Source: Bacillota bacterium (GTDB lineage: Bacteria; Bacillota; Clostridia; Christensenellales; UMGS416). From it: a DNA stretch of 64,000 bases. Of this stretch, positions 17,459 through 25,333 are shown piece by piece. The notes below the pieces were generated by a model. The model saw nothing but the letters and a program-made list of their open reading frames with translations, was not told where the DNA came from and did no database searches. The position numbers were made by a program, and so were the translations under genes. How positions within the stretch are numbered: position 1 is the first letter of the stretch; each line of letters begins with the position of its first letter. Where the stretch lies: positions 558,001 through 622,000 of the forward strand of contig JAEYRH010000016.1 of the NCBI GenBank assembly GCA_023435705.1, given 5' to 3'.

Positions 17459-17869
17459 TCACTTCTTCATCTCGACGTTGTGGTTACCGTCAAGCGACAC
17501 ATAAAGCACCTGGCTGTTATCCGGATAACCCATACCAAGCACCGTGGCCCGCTCCATGATGGTATTGATGTTTGTGGCCTCACTCAGCTGCTCGCTCAGG
17601 TTGCTGTTGAGCTTGTCGGCTGCGGCGATCTGGGTGCGGATGCCATTGATTTCTCTCTGTGTCTTGAAGACCTGTGCTTTCATATAGAGCAAGCCAATGC
17701 ACACAGCTGCGGCAACAATGGCAGCGACCATCACCAACATGCGGCGCAGCAGCACCGCCTGCGCTTTGGCGGGCTTGGCGCGAGAAGGCGCCTCCACAGG
17801 CTTCCAGCCTTCGGCGGTCTCCTCGAAGCGGCGGTCGTATGCAACATTTCGGCTGTATGCTACTGACAT
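17459..17869 (-). CDS. ftsL: Cell division protein FtsL
   Basis: A 136-residue bitopic protein. A basic cytoplasmic N terminus of about 40 residues precedes one transmembrane helix (about 43-63) and then a coiled-coil segment (about 66-105) outside the membrane, the typical FtsL layout. Sequence conservation in this family is low, so position between rsmH and the PBP gene carries much of the weight. Its start overlaps the rsmH stop by ten bases, with GAGGG before the ATG. Confidence 0.85.
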   Translation of the reverse strand: MSVAYSRNVAYDRRFEETAEGWKPVEAPSRAKPAKAQAVLLRRMLVMVAAIVAAAVCIGLLYMKAQVFKTQREINGIRTQIAAADKLNSNLSEQLSEATNINTIMERATVLGMGYPDNSQVLYVSLDGNHNVEMKK

Positions 17870-18840
17870 TTTATTCCCTCGTCTTTCCTGGTAGAACTGC
17901 CCGCCCGCTCGAACACCCTCAGTTTGGCGCTCCTGGATCGGGGGTTTTCCCGCTGTTCGTCGTCGTCTGGTGTTTCCGGTTTCCTGGTGAGCATTCTGCC
18001 CATGGATACTTTCCCGCAGATGCAGTAGGGTGCGTTCTTCGGGCAGTCACAGGGGTCTTCCATGCGCTTCATCGCTTGCTTGACCGCCCTGTCCTCCAGG
18101 CTGTGGAAGGTGAGGATGCACAGCCTCCCGCCTTCGCTCAACAATCCGGCCAACCGTTCCACCGCCTGCTCCAACCCCTCCAGCTCAGCATTGACCTCAA
18201 TGCGGATTGCCTGGAAGGTGCGCTTAGCCGGGTGCGGCCCCTGCCGCCGGAACTTGGCCGGGATGGCCTCGGTGATGATATCAGAAAGCTCTGTCGTGGT
18301 GCCGATGGGTTTGATCGCCCTGCGATTGATAATGAAGGAGGCGATCCTCGTTGCGAAGTGGTCTTCGCCATAGTCCCGTATGATCCGCGAAAGCCGCTTC
18401 TCGTCATACCCGTTCACCACATCATACGCGGTGAGCTTTGCGCTTTGGTCCATCCGCATATCCAGCGGGCCATCGTTGCTGTAGGAGAAGCCCCTGGTTG
18501 GTTCGTCAAGTTGCCAAGATGACACCCCAAGATCCAGCATGATGCCGTCCACACGACTGATTCCCAGGCTACCCAGCAGCTCTGGTGCATCCTTGAAATT
18601 ACCCTTGACTGGCACGAACGCCACCCCGAAAGGAGCCAGCCGCTTGCGGCATTCATTGAGCGCATCATCGTCACGGTCAATGCCGATCAGCTTCCCGCCG
18701 GGCAGCAAATGAGATAGAACCGTCTCGGCGTGCCCTCCCCCGCCCAGTGTTCCGTCTACATAGGTCTTGCCGGGGGCCGGTCTCAGATATTCCACGCACC
18801 GCTCCGGCATAATCGGAGCATGCTCAAACTGCCTGTCCAT
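17860..18840 (-). CDS. rsmH: 16S rRNA (cytosine(1402)-N(4))-methyltransferase
   Basis: The protein of 326 residues methylates N4 of C1402 in the decoding centre of 16S rRNA. The SAM-binding motif VDGTLGGGGHAE is near residue 30, and the family motifs GISRVDGIMLDLGVSSWQLD and ILTFHSLEDRAVK are intact. The start is one base after the mraZ stop codon. Confidence 0.97.
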   Translation of the reverse strand: MDRQFEHAPIMPERCVEYLRPAPGKTYVDGTLGGGGHAETVLSHLLPGGKLIGIDRDDDALNECRKRLAPFGVAFVPVKGNFKDAPELLGSLGISRVDGIMLDLGVSSWQLDEPTRGFSYSNDGPLDMRMDQSAKLTAYDVVNGYDEKRLSRIIRDYGEDHFATRIASFIINRRAIKPIGTTTELSDIITEAIPAKFRRQGPHPAKRTFQAIRIEVNAELEGLEQAVERLAGLLSEGGRLCILTFHSLEDRAVKQAMKRMEDPCDCPKNAPYCICGKVSMGRMLTRKPETPDDDEQRENPRSRSAKLRVFERAGSSTRKDEGIKCQ

Positions 18841-18841
18841 G

Positions 18842-19282
18842 CTAAATCTTCACGCCGCTGCCGCGCAGGTTGGCGATGGAATCGCGCACCTTGGCGGAGT
18901 CGGCGGCAATCTTGGCCTTCCAGGTCTGCAGATCCCACAGCTCCACGCGGCTGCGCACGCCCACCACAGCCACATCCTTGGTCAGGCCTGCATAGTCACG
19001 CAGGTCTGCCGGGATCAGCACGCGGTTTTGCGCGTCCAGCTCTACATTGGTCGCACTGGGGTAAAGCAGGCGGTCGATCAGCGCAGCGTCTTCATTTGCC
19101 ATGGGGGTTTTATCCAGTTCGGCAGAGAAGCGCTCAAAGGCATCGCGGGACATTACATAGAGGCAGTTGTTCAAAATCCACTTGCAAATGATGAAATCAT
19201 CGCCCAGTTCTTCCCTGAATTTGGCAGGGATGAACATGCGGCCCTTGGAATCCATCGTGTGCTCATAGGTACCCATGAACAT
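18842..19282 (-). CDS. mraZ: Transcriptional regulator MraZ
   Basis: A 146-residue AbrB-like DNA-binding protein with two tandem MraZ repeats. The DxKGR motif (DSKGRMFIPAKFREEL) is in the first, and QNRVLIPADLRDY is the matching part of the second. MraZ forms rings and in several bacteria controls its own wall and division operon by binding short direct repeats. The ATG at 19282 follows GGAGGTGG; the frame is open upstream but has no better site. It is the first gene of the cluster, with its own promoter and a probable operator. Confidence 0.96.
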   Translation of the reverse strand: MFMGTYEHTMDSKGRMFIPAKFREELGDDFIICKWILNNCLYVMSRDAFERFSAELDKTPMANEDAALIDRLLYPSATNVELDAQNRVLIPADLRDYAGLTKDVAVVGVRSRVELWDLQTWKAKIAADSAKVRDSIANLRGSGVKI

Positions 19283-19344
19283 GGCTTCTCCACCTCCCTT
19301 CTTGCCGATTACTCCCTGTGGCTCCAATTCAGTGGAATAGTCCC

Positions 19345-19395
19345 CCACTTTTCACCACATCGCCATTATTATACCCTGCCTGAATGGAAATGCAA
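19345..19395 (-). promoter_or_regulatory. mraZ promoter and MraZ-type operator
   Basis: On the minus strand TTGCAT (19395-19390), 16 bases and TATAAT (19373-19368) form the promoter. Nine bases after the -10 box comes GTGGTGAAAAGTGG (19358-19345), a direct repeat of GTGG with a 10-bp period. Known MraZ operators are short G-rich direct repeats of this period close to the mraZ start. Binding there would block or alter initiation, hence autoregulation is inferred. Confidence 0.75.
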
Positions 19396-19520
19396 ACAAA
19401 TTCTTGAATATAATCAGGCTTGTAACCCGCAAAAAATGGCTTATTTCCGTGATTCTTTAGGCTCATGTCCGTCGTGGGGGATTGTGGGGGGATATATAAA
19501 AAAGCGGCAACGGATGTATA

Positions 19521-19606
19521 TTATACACAGGGTTTTGCACACCCACTACATGTAGTTGAGTAACATAACCCGACCACACCATTCATAGCGGATATCCTGT
19601 GGATAA
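19521..19606. promoter_or_regulatory. Pair of consensus DnaA boxes
   Basis: TTATACACA on the plus strand (19521-19529) and TTATCCACA on the minus strand (19606-19598) both match TTATNCACA in all nine positions. They point toward each other and lie 68 bases apart. Two boxes are too few for oriC, so a regulatory or DnaA-titrating role is more likely. Confidence 0.5.
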
Positions 19607-19697
19607 ACAGGCGTAATCCCGCATGCCGCCAAACAGGCGCCCGCATGCCATTAATCCTTTAAAAACATTAAATAATTTCTACAACGTTAGCGCAAGA

Positions 19698-19759
19698 TAA
19701 AATGGCCCGCTGGTGGTGAAAAGTGGAGGATCGATTGGCAAGAAGGTGGTGGAAAGTGG
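19698..19759 (+). promoter_or_regulatory. tspO promoter and two MraZ-type direct repeats
   Basis: A -10 box TAAAAT (19698-19703), with no clear -35 box, is followed after nine bases by GTGGTGAAAAGTGG (19713-19726). This is identical to the mraZ operator and at the same distance from the -10 box. A second copy with one change, GTGGTGGAAAGTGG, lies at 19746-19759 and overlaps the probable tspO start. Control of tspO by MraZ is inferred from this match. Confidence 0.6.
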
Positions 19760-20235
19760 TGAGACAAAACCGAATTGATTGGAAAGCGCTGCTCGTCATC
19801 CTTGTGGTGACATATGGGCTGCCATTTCTGCTCTCGCTGCCGGCCATGGGCGGCATGCAGAATTACACCCAATTGCAGAAGCCTCCGCTCTCCCCTCCCG
19901 CCTGGCTATTTGGCGTGGCCTGGACGGTTCTGTACTTTTTAATGGGCATCGCGGCATATCTGGTGTGGAAGACAGGCGACCTGGATAGGACAAAGGCTCT
20001 TAAGGCCTATTTTCTCCAGCTTGCGGCAAATGCCGTCTGGACTCCGATCTATTTTGGGCTGGAGCTGCGGCTGTTGGCATTTATCTGGCTGTTGTTACTG
20101 ATTGCCCTAGTGGTGCTCACGCTGATCCGGTTTTACCCAATCAGAAAAACAGCAGCATTTCTGCTGCTGCCCTATCTGGCCTGGCTTGTGTTCGCTGCCT
20201 ATTTGAATTTTGGGACGTGGCTTCTGAACGGTTGA
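19756..20235 (+). CDS. tspO: TspO/MBR family membrane protein
   Basis: The protein (159 residues with this start) has five transmembrane helices and the family motifs SPPAWLFGVAWTVLYFLMG, ANAVWTPIYFGL and PYLAWLVFAAYLN. TspO proteins bind porphyrins and related ligands in the membrane and affect tetrapyrrole-linked stress responses; the exact role here is unknown. The start is uncertain: GTG at 19756 with AAGGTGG six bases upstream, a TTG at 19735 behind GGAGG, and a GTG at 19723 are all in frame. The first two fit the usual length of about 155-165 residues best. The stop codon abuts that of dnaB on the other strand with no space between. Confidence 0.9.
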   Translation: MVRQNRIDWKALLVILVVTYGLPFLLSLPAMGGMQNYTQLQKPPLSPPAWLFGVAWTVLYFLMGIAAYLVWKTGDLDRTKALKAYFLQLAANAVWTPIYFGLELRLLAFIWLLLLIALVVLTLIRFYPIRKTAAFLLLPYLAWLVFAAYLNFGTWLLNG

Positions 20236-21585
20236 TCAATACGCCTCGTGCACAGTGTCCACATTCTGGAAGCTGGCAATCGTTTCATTCCAGGCCACAG
20301 TGGCCGTGCCGGTCGCTCCGTTGCGGTTTTTGGCCACAATGATCTCTGCCTCATTGCCGCCTTCATATTTCTTATAATAGGAATCACGATAAATGAACAA
20401 CACAATATCGGCATCCTGCTCGATAGCGCCGGACTCACGCAAGTCCGCCAAAACCGGCCGGTGGCTTTCACGCTTCTCCGCCGCGCGGGAAAGCTGCGAA
20501 AGCAGCAGGATGGGCGCATCAAGCTCTCTGGCCATAATCTTCAAAGCACGGGTCATCTCGCTGACCTCCTGCTGGCGGTTTTCTTTCGATTTTCCGTCAG
20601 CATTGGCTGAAATCAACTGCAAATAGTCAATCACGATCAGGTCCAGGCCCCGCTCCAGCTTTACCCTGCGGCACTTGCTGAGCATCTCCATGACCGTGAT
20701 GCCCGGCGTGTCATCCACAAGAATCGTGGTCTTCTCAATTTCCTCCACGGCATTGGCGAGCATCAGCCATTCGTCCGGCTCAAGCTCAGCCTTTTTGATC
20801 TTGGATAAAGCCACCTTGCTGCCGGTGCTCAGCACGCGCTGTGCCAGCTGGTCATAGGGCATTTCCAGCGAGAACACCACCACATTTTTCTGCCGGTAGG
20901 TGGCCACATATTGAGCGATGTTCATCGCGAAAGCTGATTTGCCCATGGAGGGGCGTGCCGCGATCAGGATCAGCTGTGACGGCAGCATACCGCCCAATTT
21001 GTAATCCAAAGTGGAGTAACCGGTGGGCATGCCCGGGTCGCTGTCTGGATTCTCCAGCAGTTGCTCGGCCTTTTCATAAACCTCTTTCACAGCGGTGGAC
21101 ATCGGCATGAAGTCTCGCTTGATATCCCGCTGCGATAGCGAAAAGATGGATTTCTCCGCGTCCTGCAGGATGGCCTTTGCCTCGCGGGTGCCTTCATAAC
21201 ACTCATCGGTGATTTTTCCTGCCAGGCGGATCAGCTGCCGGAGCATGGAGCGCTCCATCACCATCGCCACATAGTGCTCCATGTTGGCGGCGGAGGGCAC
21301 GAAGCGGTTCAGTTCCAACAGGTAATCCAGACCGCCCAACGTATCGAGAACGCCTTGGCGCTCCAGCAGGTCAGACAGCGTCATGAAGTCCACCGGCTTG
21401 TTAAGCCGCATCAACTCCAGCATGGCACCAAAGATCTGGCCATTGGCGGGATAATAAAAATCCTCGGGCTTGAGGCGGGCGGCGTGCGTGGCAGCAAATG
21501 GATCCAGCATCATCGCGCCCAGCACCGACTTTTCCGCATTCAGGTTATGTGGGGGCACCCGGCCCTCGGCTCTCAGATCGCTCAT
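20236..21585 (-). CDS. dnaB: Replicative DNA helicase DnaB (DnaC of Bacillus)
   Basis: A 449-residue hexameric RecA-fold helicase that unwinds DNA at the replication fork. The N-terminal DnaB domain (about 10-110) binds primase. The ATPase domain has Walker A ARPSMGKSAF, Walker B LIVIDYLQLI and the arginine-containing SGAIEQDADIVLFIYRDSYY region. No intein interrupts it. It starts just after the rplI stop, with GGAG before the ATG. The rplI-dnaB pair is typical near the origin in Firmicutes. Confidence 0.97.
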   Translation of the reverse strand: MSDLRAEGRVPPHNLNAEKSVLGAMMLDPFAATHAARLKPEDFYYPANGQIFGAMLELMRLNKPVDFMTLSDLLERQGVLDTLGGLDYLLELNRFVPSAANMEHYVAMVMERSMLRQLIRLAGKITDECYEGTREAKAILQDAEKSIFSLSQRDIKRDFMPMSTAVKEVYEKAEQLLENPDSDPGMPTGYSTLDYKLGGMLPSQLILIAARPSMGKSAFAMNIAQYVATYRQKNVVVFSLEMPYDQLAQRVLSTGSKVALSKIKKAELEPDEWLMLANAVEEIEKTTILVDDTPGITVMEMLSKCRRVKLERGLDLIVIDYLQLISANADGKSKENRQQEVSEMTRALKIMARELDAPILLLSQLSRAAEKRESHRPVLADLRESGAIEQDADIVLFIYRDSYYKKYEGGNEAEIIVAKNRNGATGTATVAWNETIASFQNVDTVHEAY

Positions 21586-21586
21586 C

Positions 21587-22036
21587 TCATTCTCCGGCGG
21601 TGATCTGCACCTTCAACGTGACCGACACGCCGGCAAACAGCCTAAGTTTGACCTCATGCATGCCGGTGGTTTTGATGGCTTCGTCCATCTCGATCTTCTT
21701 CTTGTCCACCTCGATATGGTGTTGTGCGAGCAATCCCTCGGCGATTTCCTTGCCGGTCACGGAGCCGAACAATTTGCCGCCCTCGCCAGCTTTCGCCTTG
21801 ATCACCACAGTCATTTCCTTCACGCGGGCGGCGATCTCCCTGGCAGACTTCTCGCTCACGGCTTTACGGTGCGCCTCGGCATCCTTCTGCTGCTGCACAG
21901 CTTTCACAGCCCCTTCGGTGGCTTCCATGGCCAAATGGCGCGGGAACAGGAAGTTGCGGGCATAACCATCGCTCACGTTGATCAAGTCACCCTTTTTGCC
22001 GGTGCCTTTGATGTCTTGACTTAAGATCACTTTCAT
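21587..22036 (-). CDS. rplI: 50S ribosomal protein L9
   Basis: A 149-residue protein with the L9 N-terminal fold (MKVILSQDIKGTGKKGDLI, NFLFPRHLA), a long central helix and a C-terminal domain of the L9 type. It binds 23S rRNA. GGAGG lies ahead of the ATG, and the start overlaps the yybS stop in an ATGA arrangement, so the two are probably translated together. Confidence 0.97.
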   Translation of the reverse strand: MKVILSQDIKGTGKKGDLINVSDGYARNFLFPRHLAMEATEGAVKAVQQQKDAEAHRKAVSEKSAREIAARVKEMTVVIKAKAGEGGKLFGSVTGKEIAEGLLAQHHIEVDKKKIEMDEAIKTTGMHEVKLRLFAGVSVTLKVQITAGE

Positions 22037-23187
22037 TGCTTGTCATCCTCCCCATCGTTGCCTTTTTTATCTTTTTGGGTCTGGTCCATCCGGCGAAGCT
22101 CCTCAAGACCACCCTGCGTGAACACTTGCTTTCCCTTGGCTTTCAACGCATCCACACGTGTGATGACCGAACGCATTTCAAAGAGTGCGTCAAAGAATCC
22201 CACATAGGGCATGATCCAGAAAAACAGCAGCTGTGCCGGCGCCAGGATGACCAGCCGAAGCCAGGGGCCCAAGTTCTTTCGCTCCAACAAGAACGACAGA
22301 AACGCCAGCCCCTGAACCGTCATTGTCAAATTGAACAACATCATTGCCGCCATATACAGCGTGGCAAACCCGCTGGTTTCCGCGCCGATGGAAGCAACGA
22401 ACTGCAGAATGAAGATCGTGATCACGACATATCTTGGAAACTTGAATGAGCTGAATGGTAGCACTTCCACCGCATCTCCAGCCGTCGCTTTGCCATGGCG
22501 GCGTGCAGCCTGCAGCCCAAGCACCGGCAGATAGTAGCCCAGCCCGCCGGTGAGCAAGCCAGTTGCAAGCGCCATGCCCGGCAGAGACTGGGTGATTACC
22601 GTTTCCAGGAAGGGTTTTATGATTGCTAATCGCTCCTGCTCGGTGAATGAGGGGATCTGCATTGGACCATTCTGGAGCAAAGACAATAACGAGACGTTCG
22701 ATTGCCCTTCTTGCAGTTGCTTCAGGGTGCTGGCCCACGAGTCCCAGAAGTTTAAGCCGTAAGCGGTGACATTAAGAACCCTGTATATCTCGCTGGCCCA
22801 TACCTCACCGATCGGCTTGCCAAGGCTCGCGCCCAGAATACCGACAAACGCCATCGCCCCCAACACTCCGCCGGCTGCCGAGCCTGCAAGCCCAATGGTG
22901 AACGGCTGCTTGACACGGGTGAGTACATATGCCCCGGTTGTTGCAATTGTGACAAATACAAAGAGGCCCGCAATGGCCGGGCCAAAAAAGATTGCCGCCA
23001 CCGCCGTGGTAACAGCCACTGTGGCCGCGCCGGTATAGGTGCGGCTCCTGCCATCCAAATACAGGCAAATGGCGGGAATGAAGAAAAAGCCCGCCAGGCT
23101 CACCGCTGCCAGAGCAAGCACAAAAGGTGTCAACACAGCCCAAGCGATCCTGCCGCTGCGTTGATCAGTTGATTGAATTGATGCCAT
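22033..23187 (-). CDS. YybS-like polytopic membrane protein (DUF2232)
   Basis: A 384-residue membrane protein with about eight hydrophobic segments. Position just upstream of rplI and the overall pattern fit the YybS/DUF2232 family, a putative membrane component of unknown function that in Bacilli and Clostridia sits beside gdpP and rplI. No gdpP is present here, which is a difference from the usual order. The last 30 residues are charged and probably cytoplasmic. Family assignment rests on pattern and context. Confidence 0.7.
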   Translation of the reverse strand: MASIQSTDQRSGRIAWAVLTPFVLALAAVSLAGFFFIPAICLYLDGRSRTYTGAATVAVTTAVAAIFFGPAIAGLFVFVTIATTGAYVLTRVKQPFTIGLAGSAAGGVLGAMAFVGILGASLGKPIGEVWASEIYRVLNVTAYGLNFWDSWASTLKQLQEGQSNVSLLSLLQNGPMQIPSFTEQERLAIIKPFLETVITQSLPGMALATGLLTGGLGYYLPVLGLQAARRHGKATAGDAVEVLPFSSFKFPRYVVITIFILQFVASIGAETSGFATLYMAAMMLFNLTMTVQGLAFLSFLLERKNLGPWLRLVILAPAQLLFFWIMPYVGFFDALFEMRSVITRVDALKAKGKQVFTQGGLEELRRMDQTQKDKKGNDGEDDKQ

Positions 23188-23204
23188 GAATCTCCCCGGT
23201 TTCT

Positions 23205-23471
23205 TTATTGGGCAGCGCCGGTGCCAAGACGCTTGGCACGAATCCTACGTGTCACCCGCCTGTCCAGATCATCCACCGTCACACCCACGCGGCCTGCCAG
23301 CTCCAACGTGTTGAACATCAGCCCTGCCAGCGCCTCGCCAAGGGCTTCCCTGCCGGCGGCTCCGTCTTGCATGAGCTGGTAAACCTCAGCCACTCCGGAC
23401 AGCAACCCGGTTTTCAATGTCTCAATTTCCTTGATGTTTCTGGCGACGTCGAATTCCTCGGGTTCCCGCAT
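23205..23471 (-). CDS. MazG-like small protein
   Basis: An 88-residue soluble helical protein. The short helices with ETLKTGLLSGVAEVYQLMQ and ALAGLMFNTLELAGRVGV resemble the half-size MazG-like proteins often found between rpsR and yybS in Clostridia. The metal-binding Glu/Asp pattern of active MazG pyrophosphatases is not evident, so activity is doubtful. GGAGG precedes the ATG by eight bases. It is 17 bases ahead of yybS and probably in the same transcript. Confidence 0.6.
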   Translation of the reverse strand: MREPEEFDVARNIKEIETLKTGLLSGVAEVYQLMQDGAAGREALGEALAGLMFNTLELAGRVGVTVDDLDRRVTRRIRAKRLGTGAAQ

Positions 23472-23581
23472 GGTGGAAGCCTCCGTGCGCTTTGGTGTGG
23501 TCGGTTCAGCCTATTATACAGTATTTTGGATGTGCAGGGAAGAATTTTAAACCCCCGAAGGCGTTTCGACAAAGGTGCTGC

Positions 23582-24508
23582 TTATTCGCGCAACACCCGC
23601 AAAGTCAGGCATCGCAAGCTGCCTCCGCCTGCCAGCAGCGCATCGGGGTGGAAATGAAGGAAGCTCACGCCCTCACGTTCCAGCAGCGCCACCGTTTTTT
23701 CCTCCAGTGATATGTCATAATTGATGATGACCCCCGGCTCTAATGGCACAAAAGAACTCCCCCACCGTTGCTGCTCGCGGTCAGTGAGCGCAATCATATC
23801 AAACCCACGCGCATTTAGAAAGCCTTTGATATTAACCTCCGCCCGCTCCCGCACCGTGACATGCCAAGTCTGCAGGAACGCCGGCGGGTAATAGACCAGC
23901 AAGCGGCTGTTCATACGGTTCAGCACCATATCAGGATGCATGAAACGCCGTTCCTGCGGGATGATGGCATAGAGCACATCTTCAAAGTATTGCAGCATGA
24001 AGCCGATGAACCGCTCGATTGCTCTTTTATCATGCCGCTCCGTATCGGCAATAAACAGCGTTGTGGGGGATATCATCAGACAGCCCTCAAACGCATCGCC
24101 TTCAGGCGGTTCGTATAAAATCGGAATGCCAAGGCTTTCCAGAGCTTCCCGCACAACGATCTCCTCATGGCGGCGTGCCATTCCAGACATCTTAGAAAGC
24201 AGCGCACCATGGGAACTGACTACAGCGGTGTCATGCAGATAGGCCAGGTTTGGCAGCTTGTTCAATAAATCTGTATTGCGGCGCACATGATGAACCAGCA
24301 TCTGCACGTCCACACCATTGGTGCGTAATAAGGCTTCATACCTGCTGTGTTCCTCAAGATATCGGTCTACATCAGGCAAGCTGTCAAACAGGAAGAACTC
24401 ACGGTTATCCTCCGTGATGAGCTTGAGCGATTCCTCCGGCCGATGCAGCAGCACGCGCTTCAACCTGCCAAAGTGTTCGGTGCCATAATTGCCGGTCTCG
24501 TGATTCAT
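23582..24508 (-). CDS. Arginine deiminase-like protein lacking one substrate-binding Asp
   Basis: The 308-residue protein follows the arginine deiminase fold from end to end: GRLKRVLLHRPEESL at the start, REFFLFDSLPDV, LPNLAYLHDT, the His motif RFMHPDMVL, and the nucleophile motif GGGSLRCLTL at the C terminus. In known deiminases the segment EGGD supplies an Asp that holds the guanidinium group; here the aligned segment reads EGCL, so that Asp is missing. The catalytic His and Cys remain, so the enzyme may act on another guanidine or amidine compound, or may have lost activity. The ATG at 24508 follows GGAG. It is separated from rpsR by a terminator. Confidence 0.75.
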   Translation of the reverse strand: MNHETGNYGTEHFGRLKRVLLHRPEESLKLITEDNREFFLFDSLPDVDRYLEEHSRYEALLRTNGVDVQMLVHHVRRNTDLLNKLPNLAYLHDTAVVSSHGALLSKMSGMARRHEEIVVREALESLGIPILYEPPEGDAFEGCLMISPTTLFIADTERHDKRAIERFIGFMLQYFEDVLYAIIPQERRFMHPDMVLNRMNSRLLVYYPPAFLQTWHVTVRERAEVNIKGFLNARGFDMIALTDREQQRWGSSFVPLEPGVIINYDISLEEKTVALLEREGVSFLHFHPDALLAGGGSLRCLTLRVLRE

Positions 24509-24571
24509 CCAACACACTCCTGTCCTGCGGATATGGGTAGGTTCCACTTACGGAGTGCGCTTTATTCAAAA

Positions 24572-24598
24572 ATGAAAAAGCCCGCCGAAGCGGGCTCA
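24572..24598 (-). terminator. Terminator after rpsR
   Basis: On the minus strand AGCCCGCTTCGGCGGGCT forms a perfect stem with a TTCG tetraloop, followed by TTTTTCATTTTT. It ends the rpsF-ssb-rpsR transcript. Confidence 0.9.
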
Positions 24599-24617
24599 AT
24601 AACCTTCAGAAACGATC

Positions 24618-24860
24618 CTAGTCGATCGAATAGGGCAGCAACGCCATCATGCGGGCGCGCTTGATCGCCTCGGAAAGTTGCCTCTGGTGCTGGGCACAAG
24701 TGCCCGTCATGCGCCGGGGCATGATCTTGCCGCGCTCGGTAATGAAGCGGCGAAGCTTGGGCAGATCCTTGAAATCTATCATCTTAGCCTTATCAATGCA
24801 GAAGCTGCAAGGCTTCTTGCGCCTTGTCATTCTGCGCCTTTTGCCATCGTTCTCGCTCAT
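24618..24860 (-). CDS. rpsR: 30S ribosomal protein S18
   Basis: An 80-residue basic protein with the S18 core (RFITERGKIMPRRMTGTC, QRQLSEAIKRARMMALLPY). The cysteines CSFC near residue 18 and the later Cys suggest the zinc-binding form of S18. It pairs with S6 on the 30S platform, and its gene is the last in the rpsF-ssb-rpsR operon. AAAGGAGGT precedes the ATG. Confidence 0.97.
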   Translation of the reverse strand: MSENDGKRRRMTRRKKPCSFCIDKAKMIDFKDLPKLRRFITERGKIMPRRMTGTCAQHQRQLSEAIKRARMMALLPYSID

Positions 24861-24878
24861 GGTACGACCTCCTTTACC

Positions 24879-25310
24879 TTAGAATGGCATGTCTTCGTCA
24901 ATTTCCTGCATATCCGCCATGCTGTCATAATCATCGTGGCGATGGCTTTGCTGGCCGCCTTGCGGCGCACCGGGCTCATCGCCCTTTCCGGCCACTCGGT
25001 TGAGGAACTTCACTTCCTCAGCCACAACCTCGGTGACATAACGGCGGGTCTTGTCCTGCGCTTCATAGGTCCTGGTCTGTATCGAGCCCCATACGGCAAC
25101 CTGGCTGCCCTTGCGCAGATACTTGGCGCAGTTTTCGGCCTGTGCGCGCCACACCACCACAGGGATGAAGTCCACCTCGCGCTCGCCCTTCTGGTTCGAA
25201 AACCCACGGGTGATCGCCACAGTGAACTTGGCCATCGAAATACCGCTGCTCGGCAAGGTCTTGAGTTCCGGATCTTTGGTCAGATTGCCAATCAATATGC
25301 ATTTGTTCAT
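24879..25310 (-). CDS. ssb: Single-stranded DNA-binding protein
   Basis: A 143-residue protein with an N-terminal OB fold (MNKCILIGNLTKDPELK, about 1-105), a flexible Gly/Gln-rich linker and the acidic tip EIDEDMPF that recruits replication and repair partners. It lies between rpsF and rpsR, the normal Firmicutes order. AGGAGG is ten bases before the ATG. Confidence 0.97.
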   Translation of the reverse strand: MNKCILIGNLTKDPELKTLPSSGISMAKFTVAITRGFSNQKGEREVDFIPVVVWRAQAENCAKYLRKGSQVAVWGSIQTRTYEAQDKTRRYVTEVVAEEVKFLNRVAGKGDEPGAPQGGQQSHRHDDYDSMADMQEIDEDMPF

Positions 25311-25333
25311 ATCAATGCGGCCTCCTTAAGAAT

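Larger units (their letters stand above)
19283..19755. other. Intergenic control region between mraZ and tspO
   Basis: This stretch of about 470 bases holds no gene. It contains the mraZ promoter and operator (19345-19395), a further GTGG direct repeat GTGGGGGATTGTGG (19474-19487), a consensus DnaA box TTATACACA (19521-19529), the palindrome ACTACATGTAGT, a second consensus DnaA box TTATCCACA on the minus strand (19606-19598), and the tspO promoter with two GTGG repeats (19698-19759). Confidence 0.75.

Noticed and set aside
19521..19606. oriC
   Set aside because: Only two DnaA boxes and no long AT-rich unwinding element or dnaA gene; a full origin is not supported.
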